Source: an uncultured Methanobacterium sp. (lineage in GTDB: Archaea; Methanobacteriota; Methanobacteria; Methanobacteriales; Methanobacteriaceae). Taken from it: a stretch of DNA of 64,000 nt. Numbering within the stretch: the first letter of the stretch is position 1; every line of letters begins with the position of its first letter. Positions 11,939 through 20,080 of this stretch are shown here, in pieces. The position numbers and the translations under genes were made by a program. Below the pieces are notes generated by a model. It was not told the DNA's origin. It saw nothing but the letters and a program-made list of their open reading frames with translations, and did not search any database. The stretch is from positions 124,001-188,000 of the forward strand of contig NZ_OY762015.1 in the NCBI RefSeq assembly GCF_963665055.1, written 5' to 3'.

Positions 11939-13039
11939 TTACAACTCCAGTCCTATTTTTTCAGCCAGTTCAATCATAATGTTCACATCATCCCTGGCAT
12001 CTACGGGTGCTTCAACTATTTTTAAGATTTTTTGAGTTTCGCCGGTGGTGTTGGTGAATGATCCTGACTTTTCAGCCCAGCAGGATCCAGGTAAGACCAC
12101 ATCAGACATTAAAGCAGTTTCAGTAACTAAACAGCTTTCTGTAATTATGAAATCCAAGTTTTTCATTGATTCTATATTGTAAGATGCAGGGTCATCACCT
12201 ACCACGTACAAAAGTTTTACCTTTTCCAGAATCTCCTTCAACTCATCTTTATTCAATGCAGGTAGATGGTTCATAGCACCTTTACTGTTGCAATCATCCA
12301 GTACTGGTAATATTTTGGCATCAGATCCCTCGAAGACTTTAAGAATATTTTCAAATTCTGTACTGGTTTTTAAATTCTCAATCAGGACTGTGGATGATTC
12401 ATTGAGTTTGGGAAGGACTTGTTTACTAATTTCTGAAAATTCAGACATTGATCCTACTTGTATGTATTCATCTGAATTTATTCCGGTGAGTGTTTTTTCG
12501 AATAAATCCACAGATATTGTTGTGGCACCATTTTCGTGTGCTAAAATAACTCTACGGCCTAATAACGGGTTTTCTTTTAAAACATCCCCTATTATTAGGA
12601 TAGTACTTGCGTTTTCAACGTCGTCTAGGGTGGCTGTTTTAAAATCAAATGATGGAAATGTTCCTGCATTGTAGCCAATGTTTTCAACACCCATTGATTC
12701 AGCGAATTTTTTCAAGATTTCATATTCCTGGTTGGTGCAGTTTCCAGAGGCAATAATTCCAATTTCAATGGGAGAATAAGATTTCATCTTCAAACTGGCA
12801 GCATCAAGGGCATCGTCCCAGCTTACCTGTTCCAAACTGGTTTTTTTTATCAATGGATTTTTTAAACGGTTTTCATTCAATATGTGGAAGGAATCTCTTC
12901 CTTTTTTACAGTTTTTTCCCTGGTTTACAGGATGTCTTTTGTAGGGGTAGGTTCCCACTGCTTCCTGGTTTTTGATTATAAGGTTCACACCGCATCCTAC
13001 ACTGCAGGATGGGCAGATGGTATGTGCGATTTTCAACAT
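11939..13039 (-). CDS. Shortened FdhA-like molybdopterin-family protein
   Basis: This 366-residue protein starts with a formate-dehydrogenase-type 4Fe-4S motif: Cys9, Cys12 and Cys16 in CPSCSVGC, and Cys43 in GKNC. It continues with molybdopterin-oxidoreductase sequence (VSWDDALDAAS, ILIIGDVLKENPLLGRRV, LLYVVGDDP, SDVVLPGSCWAEKSGSFTNTTG). True FdhA is about 680 residues and carries a catalytic Cys or Sec near residue 130-140. Here the matching stretch reads NIGYNAGTFPSFDF, with neither, and the C-terminal cofactor-binding domain is absent. It is therefore probably an electron-transfer or scaffold protein rather than a formate dehydrogenase. AAAGGTG precedes the ATG. The reading frame is intact and well conserved in style, so it is not an obvious pseudogene. 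It would correspond to FlpC. Confidence 0.82.
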   Translation of the reverse strand: MLKIAHTICPSCSVGCGVNLIIKNQEAVGTYPYKRHPVNQGKNCKKGRDSFHILNENRLKNPLIKKTSLEQVSWDDALDAASLKMKSYSPIEIGIIASGNCTNQEYEILKKFAESMGVENIGYNAGTFPSFDFKTATLDDVENASTILIIGDVLKENPLLGRRVILAHENGATTISVDLFEKTLTGINSDEYIQVGSMSEFSEISKQVLPKLNESSTVLIENLKTSTEFENILKVFEGSDAKILPVLDDCNSKGAMNHLPALNKDELKEILEKVKLLYVVGDDPASYNIESMKNLDFIITESCLVTETALMSDVVLPGSCWAEKSGSFTNTTGETQKILKIVEAPVDARDDVNIMIELAEKIGLEL

Positions 13040-13242
13040 TATTGTACACCTTTTTGTTTAATGGTTTTTGATCATAATTGAGGTAATCTTAGACTATCTA
13101 ATGGTCTTTAGAGACCATATGATGTTTTTCAGACAGTTTAAGTCTTGAAATTGACAGTTATTTTCTTGAATGTGGGTTTAATATGATTTGAAGTGGTATT
13201 GGATGTTTAAATATTATTCAAAGTTTTAAATAGCGTTGAAGT

Positions 13243-13629
13243 CTAGTTTTTGAACTCACTGGAAACACAGTTTAAATAAACTTCAGGGATAGTGTTAATG
13301 GTGATTATGCTGTTGTTGGTGGCGTTTACAATATTTACCATGGTGTTCATACACTTATCCAGAATGAGTGGTGAAAGTTCATCTGAACGTTTTTCTAAAT
13401 CTTCTATTTGGGTTTCACATTCTAAAAAACCCTGTACTGCAAATTTGAGTGGCATTTCACCCATTGCATCTAATGTACAAACGTATCCCATGTTCCCTTC
13501 ATCTGTTCTATTATATTCAATAGTCCAATCGACATTTAGGTTTAGATCACAGCTTCTTGGATTGTTACCGGGCCTGATCATCTTGATTTTATTTACACAA
13601 ACATTCAAGTTTGTATTACTTGTTATCAT
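13243..13629 (-). CDS. Small unknown protein heading the FdhA-like cluster
   Basis: This 128-residue soluble protein has a strong GGAGGTAAT ribosome-binding site. It contains five cysteines scattered without a cluster motif and an amphipathic C-terminal half (CETQIEDLEKRSDELSPLILDKCMNTMVNI). It lies about 200 bases upstream of the FdhA-like gene in the same direction. By position it would match FlpE of the flpECBDA cluster, but I could not identify a domain. The spacer 13040-13242 shows no gene. Confidence 0.55.
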   Translation of the reverse strand: MITSNTNLNVCVNKIKMIRPGNNPRSCDLNLNVDWTIEYNRTDEGNMGYVCTLDAMGEMPLKFAVQGFLECETQIEDLEKRSDELSPLILDKCMNTMVNIVNATNNSIITINTIPEVYLNCVSSEFKN

Positions 13630-14048
13630 TTTTATATTACCTCCCTGATGATTAATAAAGACCTAAGTAGTATTACAGTTATAAATGTTTTGGTTAGTAA
13701 AATAGACTATGTGTGGTTATTTAACCGTTAAATATTATTTATGGTATTAATATTGTATTTAAAGCTTTAAAAATTAGTAAATTGTTAAATTGCTCGTTAT
13801 TTAACTTTGTTTAAGGTTGAGGTAATAATTGCATTTTTGGTAATTAAACGGATATTGGTGCAATTTGTGGAAATGAGGTCTTGGATGGAAGTTTTTTTTA
13901 AATGGGATTTTATAAAAAAATATTATTATTCTAACGTTATTTATTAACAATTTTTCCAGGTAAAAATTAGGCTTGCAAAAATTAGGCTTTGCTCTGTTAA
14001 TTGAGTAACCGTAAATCTTATATAGTTCTTACTACCTCTTATGAGACT

Positions 14049-14095
14049 AACCACTAGTAATAAAATTAATATTAGTTATATTATTACTATTGGTT
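14049..14095 (+). promoter_or_regulatory. Fifteen-base inverted repeat at a transcript start
   Basis: AACCACTAGTAATAA (14049-14063) and TTATTACTATTGGTT (14081-14095) match at 14 of 15 pairs across a 17-base AT-rich spacer. A TATA box (CTTATATA, about 14017-14024) lies 25-30 bases upstream, so the repeat begins at the expected transcript start. It could be an operator or the first stem of a structured RNA. Confidence 0.55.
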
Positions 14096-14103
14096 ATGAC
14101 AAT

Positions 14104-14191
14104 GTGTGAATGGAATGCCACCATTTGCTGTCAATTCCTTCCTACAGAGAAGGAGACTTTATAAGTCTCCTTTTAATTTCATTCCTTACAC
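14104..14191 (+). ncRNA. Candidate structured RNA or long leader
   Basis: GTGT...GGAATG (14104-14117) pairs with CATTCC...ACAC (14180-14191), enclosing a perfect 10-base-pair hairpin, AAGGAGACTT (14150-14159) with AAGTCTCCTT (14163-14172). With the upstream 15-base inverted repeat this makes three stems within 150 bases. It may be an independent small RNA or the leader of the mcrD-like gene, whose ATG lies about 200 bases further on. No open reading frame explains it. Confidence 0.45.
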
Positions 14192-14393
14192 TGTGAATTT
14201 TCTTACCTCATGTGAATTCCTTTATAATACGTTTATGGGGTTTAGAATCTACGAAATAAGTAATTATTGGAATCTTAATGATTAATTCCAATGGAAATGA
14301 CATAAAATGATTATATGTTATTGTTTGGGCTCTTAAATTTAAATGGAGTCTGAAATTTTAATCTTTATAAAATAAAAATGGAGTTGAAATTAA

Positions 14394-14861
14394 ATGGATA
14401 TTGAAAGTCAAGTAACAGATATTGAAATATTTCCCCACAGATTGTTGGGTTGTGAAACCACAGAAAAACTATTAATTGACTTGGATGGTATAAATGCGGT
14501 TAATAGGATAGTTCTGCATGGTAGAAGAATGTCAATTTCAGAAACTGGTGAAGAATCCAGGTTCATAACAATTAAGGGTGAAAAAATTGATTTGCATGTC
14601 AAAACTGGCCGAGTTTTAATTGAAGTTAAAATAACAGAAATAGAAGATCCTGACCAGTTCCATGATAATATAAGGGAAATATGTGCCAGGCATCTACCAT
14701 TTGGATTTAACATAACGGAAGGAACTTTCATCCGTAAACAGAAAACAGTGACTGATAGAATTAAGTATGGTGCTAGTTTAGAACACTTGCCTGATGAAAT
14801 GATAGGTTTAACTGATCAAAATGCCCCGATCCATGAAAGAGCTACAATTATCAAGAAATAG
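14394..14861 (+). CDS. mcrD: McrD-like protein, orphan copy
   Basis: This 155-residue protein matches McrD, the small protein encoded inside methyl-coenzyme M reductase operons (IEIFPHRLLGCETTEKLL near the start, then VNRIVLHGRRM). McrD is thought to help activate or assemble methyl-coenzyme M reductase and is not part of the purified enzyme. No mcrA, mcrB or mcrG lies within the window, so this copy is uncoupled from the reductase genes. It is preceded by a long structured leader and followed by a hairpin terminator. It lies 420 bases upstream of hmd in the same direction but has its own terminator, so co-transcription is unlikely. Confidence 0.85.
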   Translation: MDIESQVTDIEIFPHRLLGCETTEKLLIDLDGINAVNRIVLHGRRMSISETGEESRFITIKGEKIDLHVKTGRVLIEVKITEIEDPDQFHDNIREICARHLPFGFNITEGTFIRKQKTVTDRIKYGASLEHLPDEMIGLTDQNAPIHERATIIKK

Positions 14862-14919
14862 ATGAGTGTTTAGATAGTCATTAAACTAGTATTGCAGATT
14901 AATGGTCATCATAGGTAAC

Positions 14920-14946
14920 AGGGGCTTTTAAAGTCCCTATTATTTT
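14920..14946 (+). terminator. Hairpin terminator after the mcrD-like gene
   Basis: AGGGGCTTT (14920-14928) pairs with AAAGTCCCT (14930-14938), with one wobble, and is followed by a T-rich run (14941-14946). The remaining 300 bases before hmd are AT-rich promoter DNA. Confidence 0.55.
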
Positions 14947-15199
14947 TAATCACATCTTATTATTTTTAAGCACTCTATTTTTTAATTAATCGAGTAAATA
15001 CGGGTCCTACATTAATCAAATATTGAAAATAGTTCTTTTTATAAACTAATATTCTTTGGGGGCTTAAAGAGTGATTTTCACAATAGGCAATGTTATTGGA
15101 TAATCCAGGTATGGGATAAATATACATTTTATGATTATATAACTAAATTTTATTATTATATATCCTATTTTTATAAAAATGTGACATAAATCAAAACAT

Positions 15200-15260
15200 T
15201 TATATTACATTTAGACTATCTTATTTTGTACTACAAAAAATAGTAGTATTATTACTATTT
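15200..15260 (+). promoter_or_regulatory. hmd promoter with inverted repeat at the transcript start
   Basis: A TATA element (TTTATATT, about 15199-15206) precedes AAATAGTA (15238-15245), seven bases and TACTATTT (15253-15260), a perfect 8-base dyad. An overlapping TACTA/TAGTA pair (15230-15245) adds a third half-site. The dyad ends 10 bases before the AGGAGTGAT ribosome-binding site (15271-15279). It could bind a regulator of hmd or fold in the leader. Confidence 0.5.
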
Positions 15261-15282
15261 GATAGAAAAAAGGAGTGATAGT

Positions 15283-16338
15283 ATGAAACTTGCAATATTG
15301 GGGGCCGGTTGTTATAGAACCCACGCAGCCAGTGGGATAACCAACTTCAGCCGAGCCTGCGAAGTAGCAGAACAAGTAGGAAAACCAGAAATAGCCATGA
15401 CTCATTCCACCATTGCCATGGGGGCAGAACTCAAGGAATTAGCAGGTATAGATGAAATAGTGGTATCAGATCCGGTATTTGACAATGACTTTACTGTCAT
15501 TGATGATTTTGAATACGAAGCAGTTATTGAAGCTCATAAAAAAGACCCTGAAATCATAATGCCACAGATCAGGGAAAAGGTTAACGCAGTAGCTAAAGAC
15601 CTTCCAAAGCCACCTAAAGGTGCTATTCATTTCACCCACCCTGAAGATCTGGGTTTTGAAGTCACCACTGATGATAATGAAGCAGTTCAGGATGCAGACT
15701 GGGTCATGACCTGGTTCCCTAAAGGGGATATGCAGATGGGGATCATCAAGGAATTCGCTGATAACCTCAAAGAAGGCGCTATCTTAACCCATGCCTGTAC
15801 AGTACCTACTACAATGTTCCAGAAAATATTCGAAGACCTATCAAGCGATGAAATGAACATTGCACCAAAAGTCAATGTTTCATCGTATCACCCTGGAGCA
15901 GTACCTGAAATGAAAGGACAGGTGTACATTGCAGAAGGTTACGCCTCTGAAGATGCAATCTGTAAACTGGTTGATTGGGGTGTAGCAGCCCGTGGTGATG
16001 CTTTCAAACTCCCTGCAGAACTATTAGGTCCCGTATGTGACATGTGCTCAGCCCTCACTGCTATAACCTACGCTGGAATCTTGAGCTACCGTGACTCAGT
16101 AATGAACATACTCGGCGCTCCAGCAGGTTTCGCCCAGATGATGGCCAAAGAATCACTAACCCAGGTAACCGATCTGATGAACAGTGTGGGAATCGACCAC
16201 ATGGAAGAAAAACTGGACCCCGGAGCACTCCTGGGAACAGCAGACTCCATGAACTTCGGTGCTGCCGCAGATGTCTTACCTTCAGTCCTGGAAGTACTGG
16301 AAAACAGAAAGGGAAAGGGACCAACCTGTAACATATAA
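15283..16338 (+). CDS. hmd: [Fe]-hydrogenase, H2-forming methylene-H4MPT dehydrogenase
   Basis: This 351-residue cytoplasmic enzyme reversibly reduces methenyl-tetrahydromethanopterin with H2, without nickel or iron-sulfur clusters, using the FeGP cofactor. The Rossmann start is MKLAILGAGC; His14 (CYRTHAAS) and the iron-ligand cysteine (Cys172 here, in ILTHACTVPT; Cys176 in M. jannaschii numbering) are both present. HPGAVPEMKG and the C-terminal dimer helices follow. The ATG at 15283 follows AGGAGTGAT; the upstream in-frame start at 15259 lies on the inverted repeat and is rejected. Paired with its TTAC/H2 operon partners F420-dependent Mtd, Hmd supports F420 reduction when nickel is scarce. 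hcgA follows after a poly-T terminator. Confidence 0.97.
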   Translation: MKLAILGAGCYRTHAASGITNFSRACEVAEQVGKPEIAMTHSTIAMGAELKELAGIDEIVVSDPVFDNDFTVIDDFEYEAVIEAHKKDPEIIMPQIREKVNAVAKDLPKPPKGAIHFTHPEDLGFEVTTDDNEAVQDADWVMTWFPKGDMQMGIIKEFADNLKEGAILTHACTVPTTMFQKIFEDLSSDEMNIAPKVNVSSYHPGAVPEMKGQVYIAEGYASEDAICKLVDWGVAARGDAFKLPAELLGPVCDMCSALTAITYAGILSYRDSVMNILGAPAGFAQMMAKESLTQVTDLMNSVGIDHMEEKLDPGALLGTADSMNFGAAADVLPSVLEVLENRKGKGPTCNI

Positions 16339-16344
16339 ACAGAC

Positions 16345-16372
16345 CACTTTTTTTTATTTTTTTTTAAAAAAA
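16345..16372 (+). terminator. Poly-T terminator after hmd
   Basis: Two long T runs (TTTTTTTTA, then TTTTTTTTT) follow the hmd stop codon by a few bases. This is the usual archaeal terminator form and suggests that hmd is made mainly as a single-gene transcript. Confidence 0.7.
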
Positions 16373-16522
16373 GGAAAATAAAAATGATTACATGAAAATT
16401 TTCAACTTAAATTCCACACTCATAACTTCCAACGCATTGTTTTATATTTTAACTGGCTGATCTGGAAGTTCTTCATAAGTCTTACTCTTAAAACACTTAT
16501 AAAAAATACATCAGGTGCTAAA

Positions 16523-17563
16523 TTGATAAACAAAATTATCAAAAGGGCGTTAAATGAAGAAGATTTAAGAAAAGATGAAGTTCTGGAATTGTTCCGAACA
16601 AAATCTCATGAAAACACCCTTAAAATTTTTGAAGCTGCTTCGGAACTTCGAGATTCCAAAAACAGGAGTATTAAACTCACCTCAACTGTTCATTTAACCA
16701 ATTTATGTAAAGTAACCCCAAAATGTAAATACTGTGGTTTTGCAGCTAAAACATCCTCTGAAGGATACTATCATTCTTTCACAAAAACAGAAGATGAAAT
16801 TTTAATGGCAGCCAGATCCGTGGAAAGATCTGGAATTCCCAGGGTCAGCTGCTCCGGTGCCCATGGATACAACGGACAGCATGCTGTTCAGGCTGCTAGA
16901 ATTGTAAAAGAAAACACCAAACTGGAGTTACTGGTGAATGTTGGTTCTGATCTAAATACTGAAGCCCTGAAACAACTTGCTGAGTACCAAACTGACACAG
17001 TGTGCTGTAACCTTGAAACAATAAACCAAAAACTGTTCAATCATCTAAAACCCGGTGAACTACTTAAAGACAGGTTAATGGCATGTAAAATGGTTAACGA
17101 TATGGATATAGAACTATCCTCTGGTTTACTAATTGGAGTTGGCGAATCGTACCATGACCGTGTAAATCACCTGTTTTTACTTAAAGAATTTCCCACCCTG
17201 GGTGAAATACCAATTATGGGCTTTAATCCTTATCGAGACACTCCCATGGCTGATCATCCACCCTGTTCACTGATTGATCAGATGAAAACCATAGCTATAA
17301 CCCGATTGATGTTCAATGATTTACGGATCACTGTTCCCACACCCACCATCGGCCCGGAAAATGTTAAATTTTCATTGTTATCAGGGGCGGATAATGTGGC
17401 AACTGTAATTCCAGATGACTATCCTCTGGATGTTAAGGGGGTTGGTTCTCCAAGTTGTGGAAACCTTAAAGAAGTTATTAGCACCATTAAAGAACTTGGA
17501 CTTAACCCAGAAATTAATGAAATCCCATGCCCGGTTAAAGAAGTGGGAATCACTGAGATATAA
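16523..17563 (+). CDS. hcgA: HcgA (HmdB), radical SAM enzyme of FeGP-cofactor synthesis
   Basis: This 346-residue protein is related to biotin synthase and ThiH. It carries the unusual radical SAM cysteine spacing C-x5-C-x2-C (CKVTPKCKYCGF, about residues 62-73) that is characteristic of HmdB rather than the standard C-x3-C-x2-C. HcgA is thought to act in early formation of the pyridinol ring of the FeGP cofactor. It starts at TTG (16523) with CAGGTG five to six bases upstream. Other motifs include GESYHDR and PFxP-like loops (GFNPYRDTPM). It is first of a forward run hcgA-hcgF. Confidence 0.93.
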   Translation: MINKIIKRALNEEDLRKDEVLELFRTKSHENTLKIFEAASELRDSKNRSIKLTSTVHLTNLCKVTPKCKYCGFAAKTSSEGYYHSFTKTEDEILMAARSVERSGIPRVSCSGAHGYNGQHAVQAARIVKENTKLELLVNVGSDLNTEALKQLAEYQTDTVCCNLETINQKLFNHLKPGELLKDRLMACKMVNDMDIELSSGLLIGVGESYHDRVNHLFLLKEFPTLGEIPIMGFNPYRDTPMADHPPCSLIDQMKTIAITRLMFNDLRITVPTPTIGPENVKFSLLSGADNVATVIPDDYPLDVKGVGSPSCGNLKEVISTIKELGLNPEINEIPCPVKEVGITEI

Positions 17564-17694
17564 TGAGATATGAAGAGATTTACTTGAATATAATGACATA
17601 TAAAGGGATCATTGGAATATAATGAAAAACAAAATAAAAAAATAAAAAAATAACAGGATACTGTTGTAGATACTATAAAAAAGCAGGTTATTCC

Positions 17695-18174
17695 ATGGAC
17701 TTCGAGAAAACAATCAAAAATGCCTATGCAGAATCTGTTGAAGGGGAACGATTTGGTGATACAGAAGAGGAATTATTATCACTCCAAAAACACATCCGCT
17801 CCTGTAAGAGAATCGTGGTTCCCAACAGAAACACTGTGAAAACAAAGGCCATAAATGAAGTTTTAACCAAATTCAATTTACCCAGTGCTGAGCATTTGTG
17901 CATACATACCAATTCTGCAGATCTATCAAGAACTCCTGCCATTACCAAAGCTCTCATGGCCCTGGATACCTGTGATTGTGATTTGGTAATTGCCAGAGGA
18001 CGCCTGGGAGTTCCGGGTTCTGGATCATTACTGGTGATAATGGATAAAAAAGGTAGAATATTATCTGCAGCCACATCACCCTCCCATATTCTACATGGTA
18101 AGGAAGTAGAAGATGCAGTCCGAGATGAAATAACCCATGCTCTTTTGAGAATTGGATTTATGGTGGTGGAATGA
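17695..18174 (+). CDS. hcgB: HcgB, guanylyltransferase for the FeGP cofactor
   Basis: This 159-residue protein joins the pyridinol precursor to GMP from GTP in FeGP-cofactor assembly. Family features include IVVPNRNTVKTKAINEVL near residues 40-58, VIARGRLGVPGSGSL near 100-115 and a conserved SPSHILHGKEV. The stop codon overlaps the hcgC start (ATGA), indicating translational coupling. The gap to hcgA (131 bases) holds short GAATATAATGA repeats. Confidence 0.93.
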   Translation: MDFEKTIKNAYAESVEGERFGDTEEELLSLQKHIRSCKRIVVPNRNTVKTKAINEVLTKFNLPSAEHLCIHTNSADLSRTPAITKALMALDTCDCDLVIARGRLGVPGSGSLLVIMDKKGRILSAATSPSHILHGKEVEDAVRDEITHALLRIGFMVVE

Positions 18175-18950
18175 TCATCAAGGAAAGGGGAATCACTGAA
18201 GAAGTATACACCATGTATTCCGGAATGAAAACCGGAGATATCATAAACCAAATTGGTGATGTTAAATGTGAAGCCACCCTCAACTGGGTAGAATCACTGG
18301 ATGTAAATATAGATAGGACAGTTATTGTAGGGGCTTATATTACCGGGATGAAACTGGCTGAACGATTTAAAGAGTTTTCAAAGGTCACAGTTATTGATAT
18401 CCACCCCCACCTTGAATCTCTTCTGGGTGATGGGGTTCATTTTACAGATGATTTAACCCGAATCAGTGATGCAGACCTGGTGATTGACACCACCGGTCTG
18501 GGGGGATTGAGCCCAGAATCAGTCCGGGAATTTGTAAATTCCGATGTATCCTTGTTCTTGGTAGAAGATCCCACCTCTGATGGTAGCGATAACAGTATCA
18601 TGGAAAAAAGCAACATAACAGAACGCGTAGAACTGGCCAGCTCCAGGCATAAGGGAATCCTTAAAACCGGTGGTTTGAATACAAAAACTTCTGGAACCAT
18701 GACCATGACCATTGAAATCCTCAGAAATTCCCTTCATGATTTATTAAAAAGTAAGGGGGTTCTTTACGGGGTGGCTGGTATGAATTTTTATGAGGGTGTT
18801 CTTTTTAAAGAAAAAGACTACCTTAAATTCACAAAACTCATGACCGAACCTGCCATGATCATATCTGCTTTGCAACCCATCTCTCCAGATGATGCACTGG
18901 AAGAATACCTCCAAAAAATTGATTCTGTGGTGGCCGATGTTAGCATCTGA
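18171..18950 (+). CDS. hcgC: HcgC, SAM-dependent pyridinol methyltransferase
   Basis: This 259-residue protein methylates C3 of the pyridinol ring in FeGP-cofactor synthesis. A Rossmann-like core is visible (TVIVGAYITGMKLAERF, VTVIDIHPHLESLL, DADLVIDTTGLGG), followed by a C-terminal helical region (GVAGMNFYEGVLF). It overlaps hcgB by four bases and hcgD by 14, so the three genes are coupled. Confidence 0.93.
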   Translation: MIIKERGITEEVYTMYSGMKTGDIINQIGDVKCEATLNWVESLDVNIDRTVIVGAYITGMKLAERFKEFSKVTVIDIHPHLESLLGDGVHFTDDLTRISDADLVIDTTGLGGLSPESVREFVNSDVSLFLVEDPTSDGSDNSIMEKSNITERVELASSRHKGILKTGGLNTKTSGTMTMTIEILRNSLHDLLKSKGVLYGVAGMNFYEGVLFKEKDYLKFTKLMTEPAMIISALQPISPDDALEEYLQKIDSVVADVSI

Positions 18951-19698
18951 ACTTTTCCAATACATAGAGGAAGAAGTCCCTCTTAAATTAGCTTTAAAGG
19001 ATGATCCAGTAGGATTCATTGGCCCGGGCCATCCGGAGAAAATCGAGGTGGAAAACGCATTAGTAGTTTTAGATCTTATTCCTGGCCTTGTTCCCGAGAC
19101 AACAGACACAGATCTCTTAGTTTGTCACCATCCACCACTATTTATTCCAACCATTCCCACTTACATCATCCATTCCAACTGGGATATTGTCCAGGGCGGA
19201 GCTTGTGATGCCCTGGCTGAATCCCTCCAACTTGAAGTTACCGATATCCTGGAACCTGAAACAGGAATTGGTAGAATCTGTAATGCCAAAAGGAGGGGTA
19301 ATTCCAAAAAAAGCAGCATTAATACAGAATATAAACTGGAAGAGTTCATAAGAAACGTTTCCAGGTCAATCCCAGTTGATAATATTAACCTGGTGAAAGG
19401 AAACAAAAACACCTTAAAAAAAGTAGCTATAATATCGGGATTTGGTTTGAATCCTCATTATATTCAATTGGCCAGTGAAAAAGGTGTTGATCTATTATTA
19501 TCTGGTGATTTAACCCATCCTGGAAGTATTCTTGCCAGAAAACTTGGGATCAACCTGGTTGATGCTACCCATCAGGCAACAGAAGTTCCGGGTTTAACTC
19601 GGCTCTGTCAGTTAATTGGTAAAATAGGAATTAAAACAGATTATCTGGACACGGGGAAGCCATGGGAACAGATCAATTGTCAGAATATGAGGGTTTAA
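18937..19698 (+). CDS. hcgD: HcgD, Nif3-like protein, probable iron handling for FeGP
   Basis: This Nif3/NGG1p-interacting-factor family protein has about 253 residues. Metal-binding motifs are LLVCHHPPLF (two histidines), LLSGDLTHPG and a late DATHQATE. HcgD binds a di-iron site and is proposed to supply iron to the FeGP cofactor. The ATG at 18937 (MLASELF) lies inside the end of hcgC; an earlier in-frame ATG at 18889 would add a tail with no family likeness. Confidence 0.9.
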   Translation: MLASELFQYIEEEVPLKLALKDDPVGFIGPGHPEKIEVENALVVLDLIPGLVPETTDTDLLVCHHPPLFIPTIPTYIIHSNWDIVQGGACDALAESLQLEVTDILEPETGIGRICNAKRRGNSKKSSINTEYKLEEFIRNVSRSIPVDNINLVKGNKNTLKKVAIISGFGLNPHYIQLASEKGVDLLLSGDLTHPGSILARKLGINLVDATHQATEVPGLTRLCQLIGKIGIKTDYLDTGKPWEQINCQNMRV

Positions 19699-20080
19699 GA
19701 TGAAAATAAATCCTTAATTAAGATTTATTGAATTAAAAATTGATATATTTTCTTTAAAAATCATAAAAAGAAAGATGAATCCAGAGAAAAAGTAATACTT
19801 TTATAAGATAAAGTATTTATAGTACTTAGTACTATATAATTCTTTGAGGACGGTTTAGCTCATAAATACCTCCTCCCCAAGTTCAATAGAAGGATGTATT
19901 ACTTACAATGTAAAAAAAATCCGGATATTGGGTGAATGTTAGGGCATCTGATGATTATAAACATTTTTCGCTCAAATGTATCACAAGAGTTAGATGCCCT
20001 ATTGTTCTATTTTTTGTTGTTTCTACTACTTAAACTACTCAAATTTATCACCTTAAAAAAAAAACTTATGTGGTATCCAA
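19699..20080 (+). ncRNA. Gap before hcgE with a candidate hairpin RNA
   Basis: TATA-like elements lie at about 19798 and 19832. TAGGGCATCT (19940-19949) pairs perfectly with AGATGCCCTA (19992-20001), enclosing a second stem ACATTT (19961-19966) with AAATGT (19974-19979). A T-rich run follows (about 20003-20016). A small RNA of about 150 bases, or an hcgE leader with attenuation, would both fit. There is no coding sequence. Confidence 0.45.

Noticed and set aside
11939..13039. FdhA-like gene as a true formate dehydrogenase alpha subunit
   Set aside because: It is about half the usual length, lacks a Cys or Sec at the catalytic position and lacks the C-terminal cofactor domain.
17724..18251. 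Reverse-strand open frame over hcgB and hcgC
   Set aside because: It overlaps two confident genes and its protein has low-complexity Ser-rich composition typical of shadow frames.
19790..19845. AGTAATACTT and AGTACTTAGTACT palindromes as further copies of the metal-block operator
   Set aside because: The half-sites are in the wrong order or at the wrong spacing compared with TTAC-N25-GTAA; they look like AT-rich promoter DNA.
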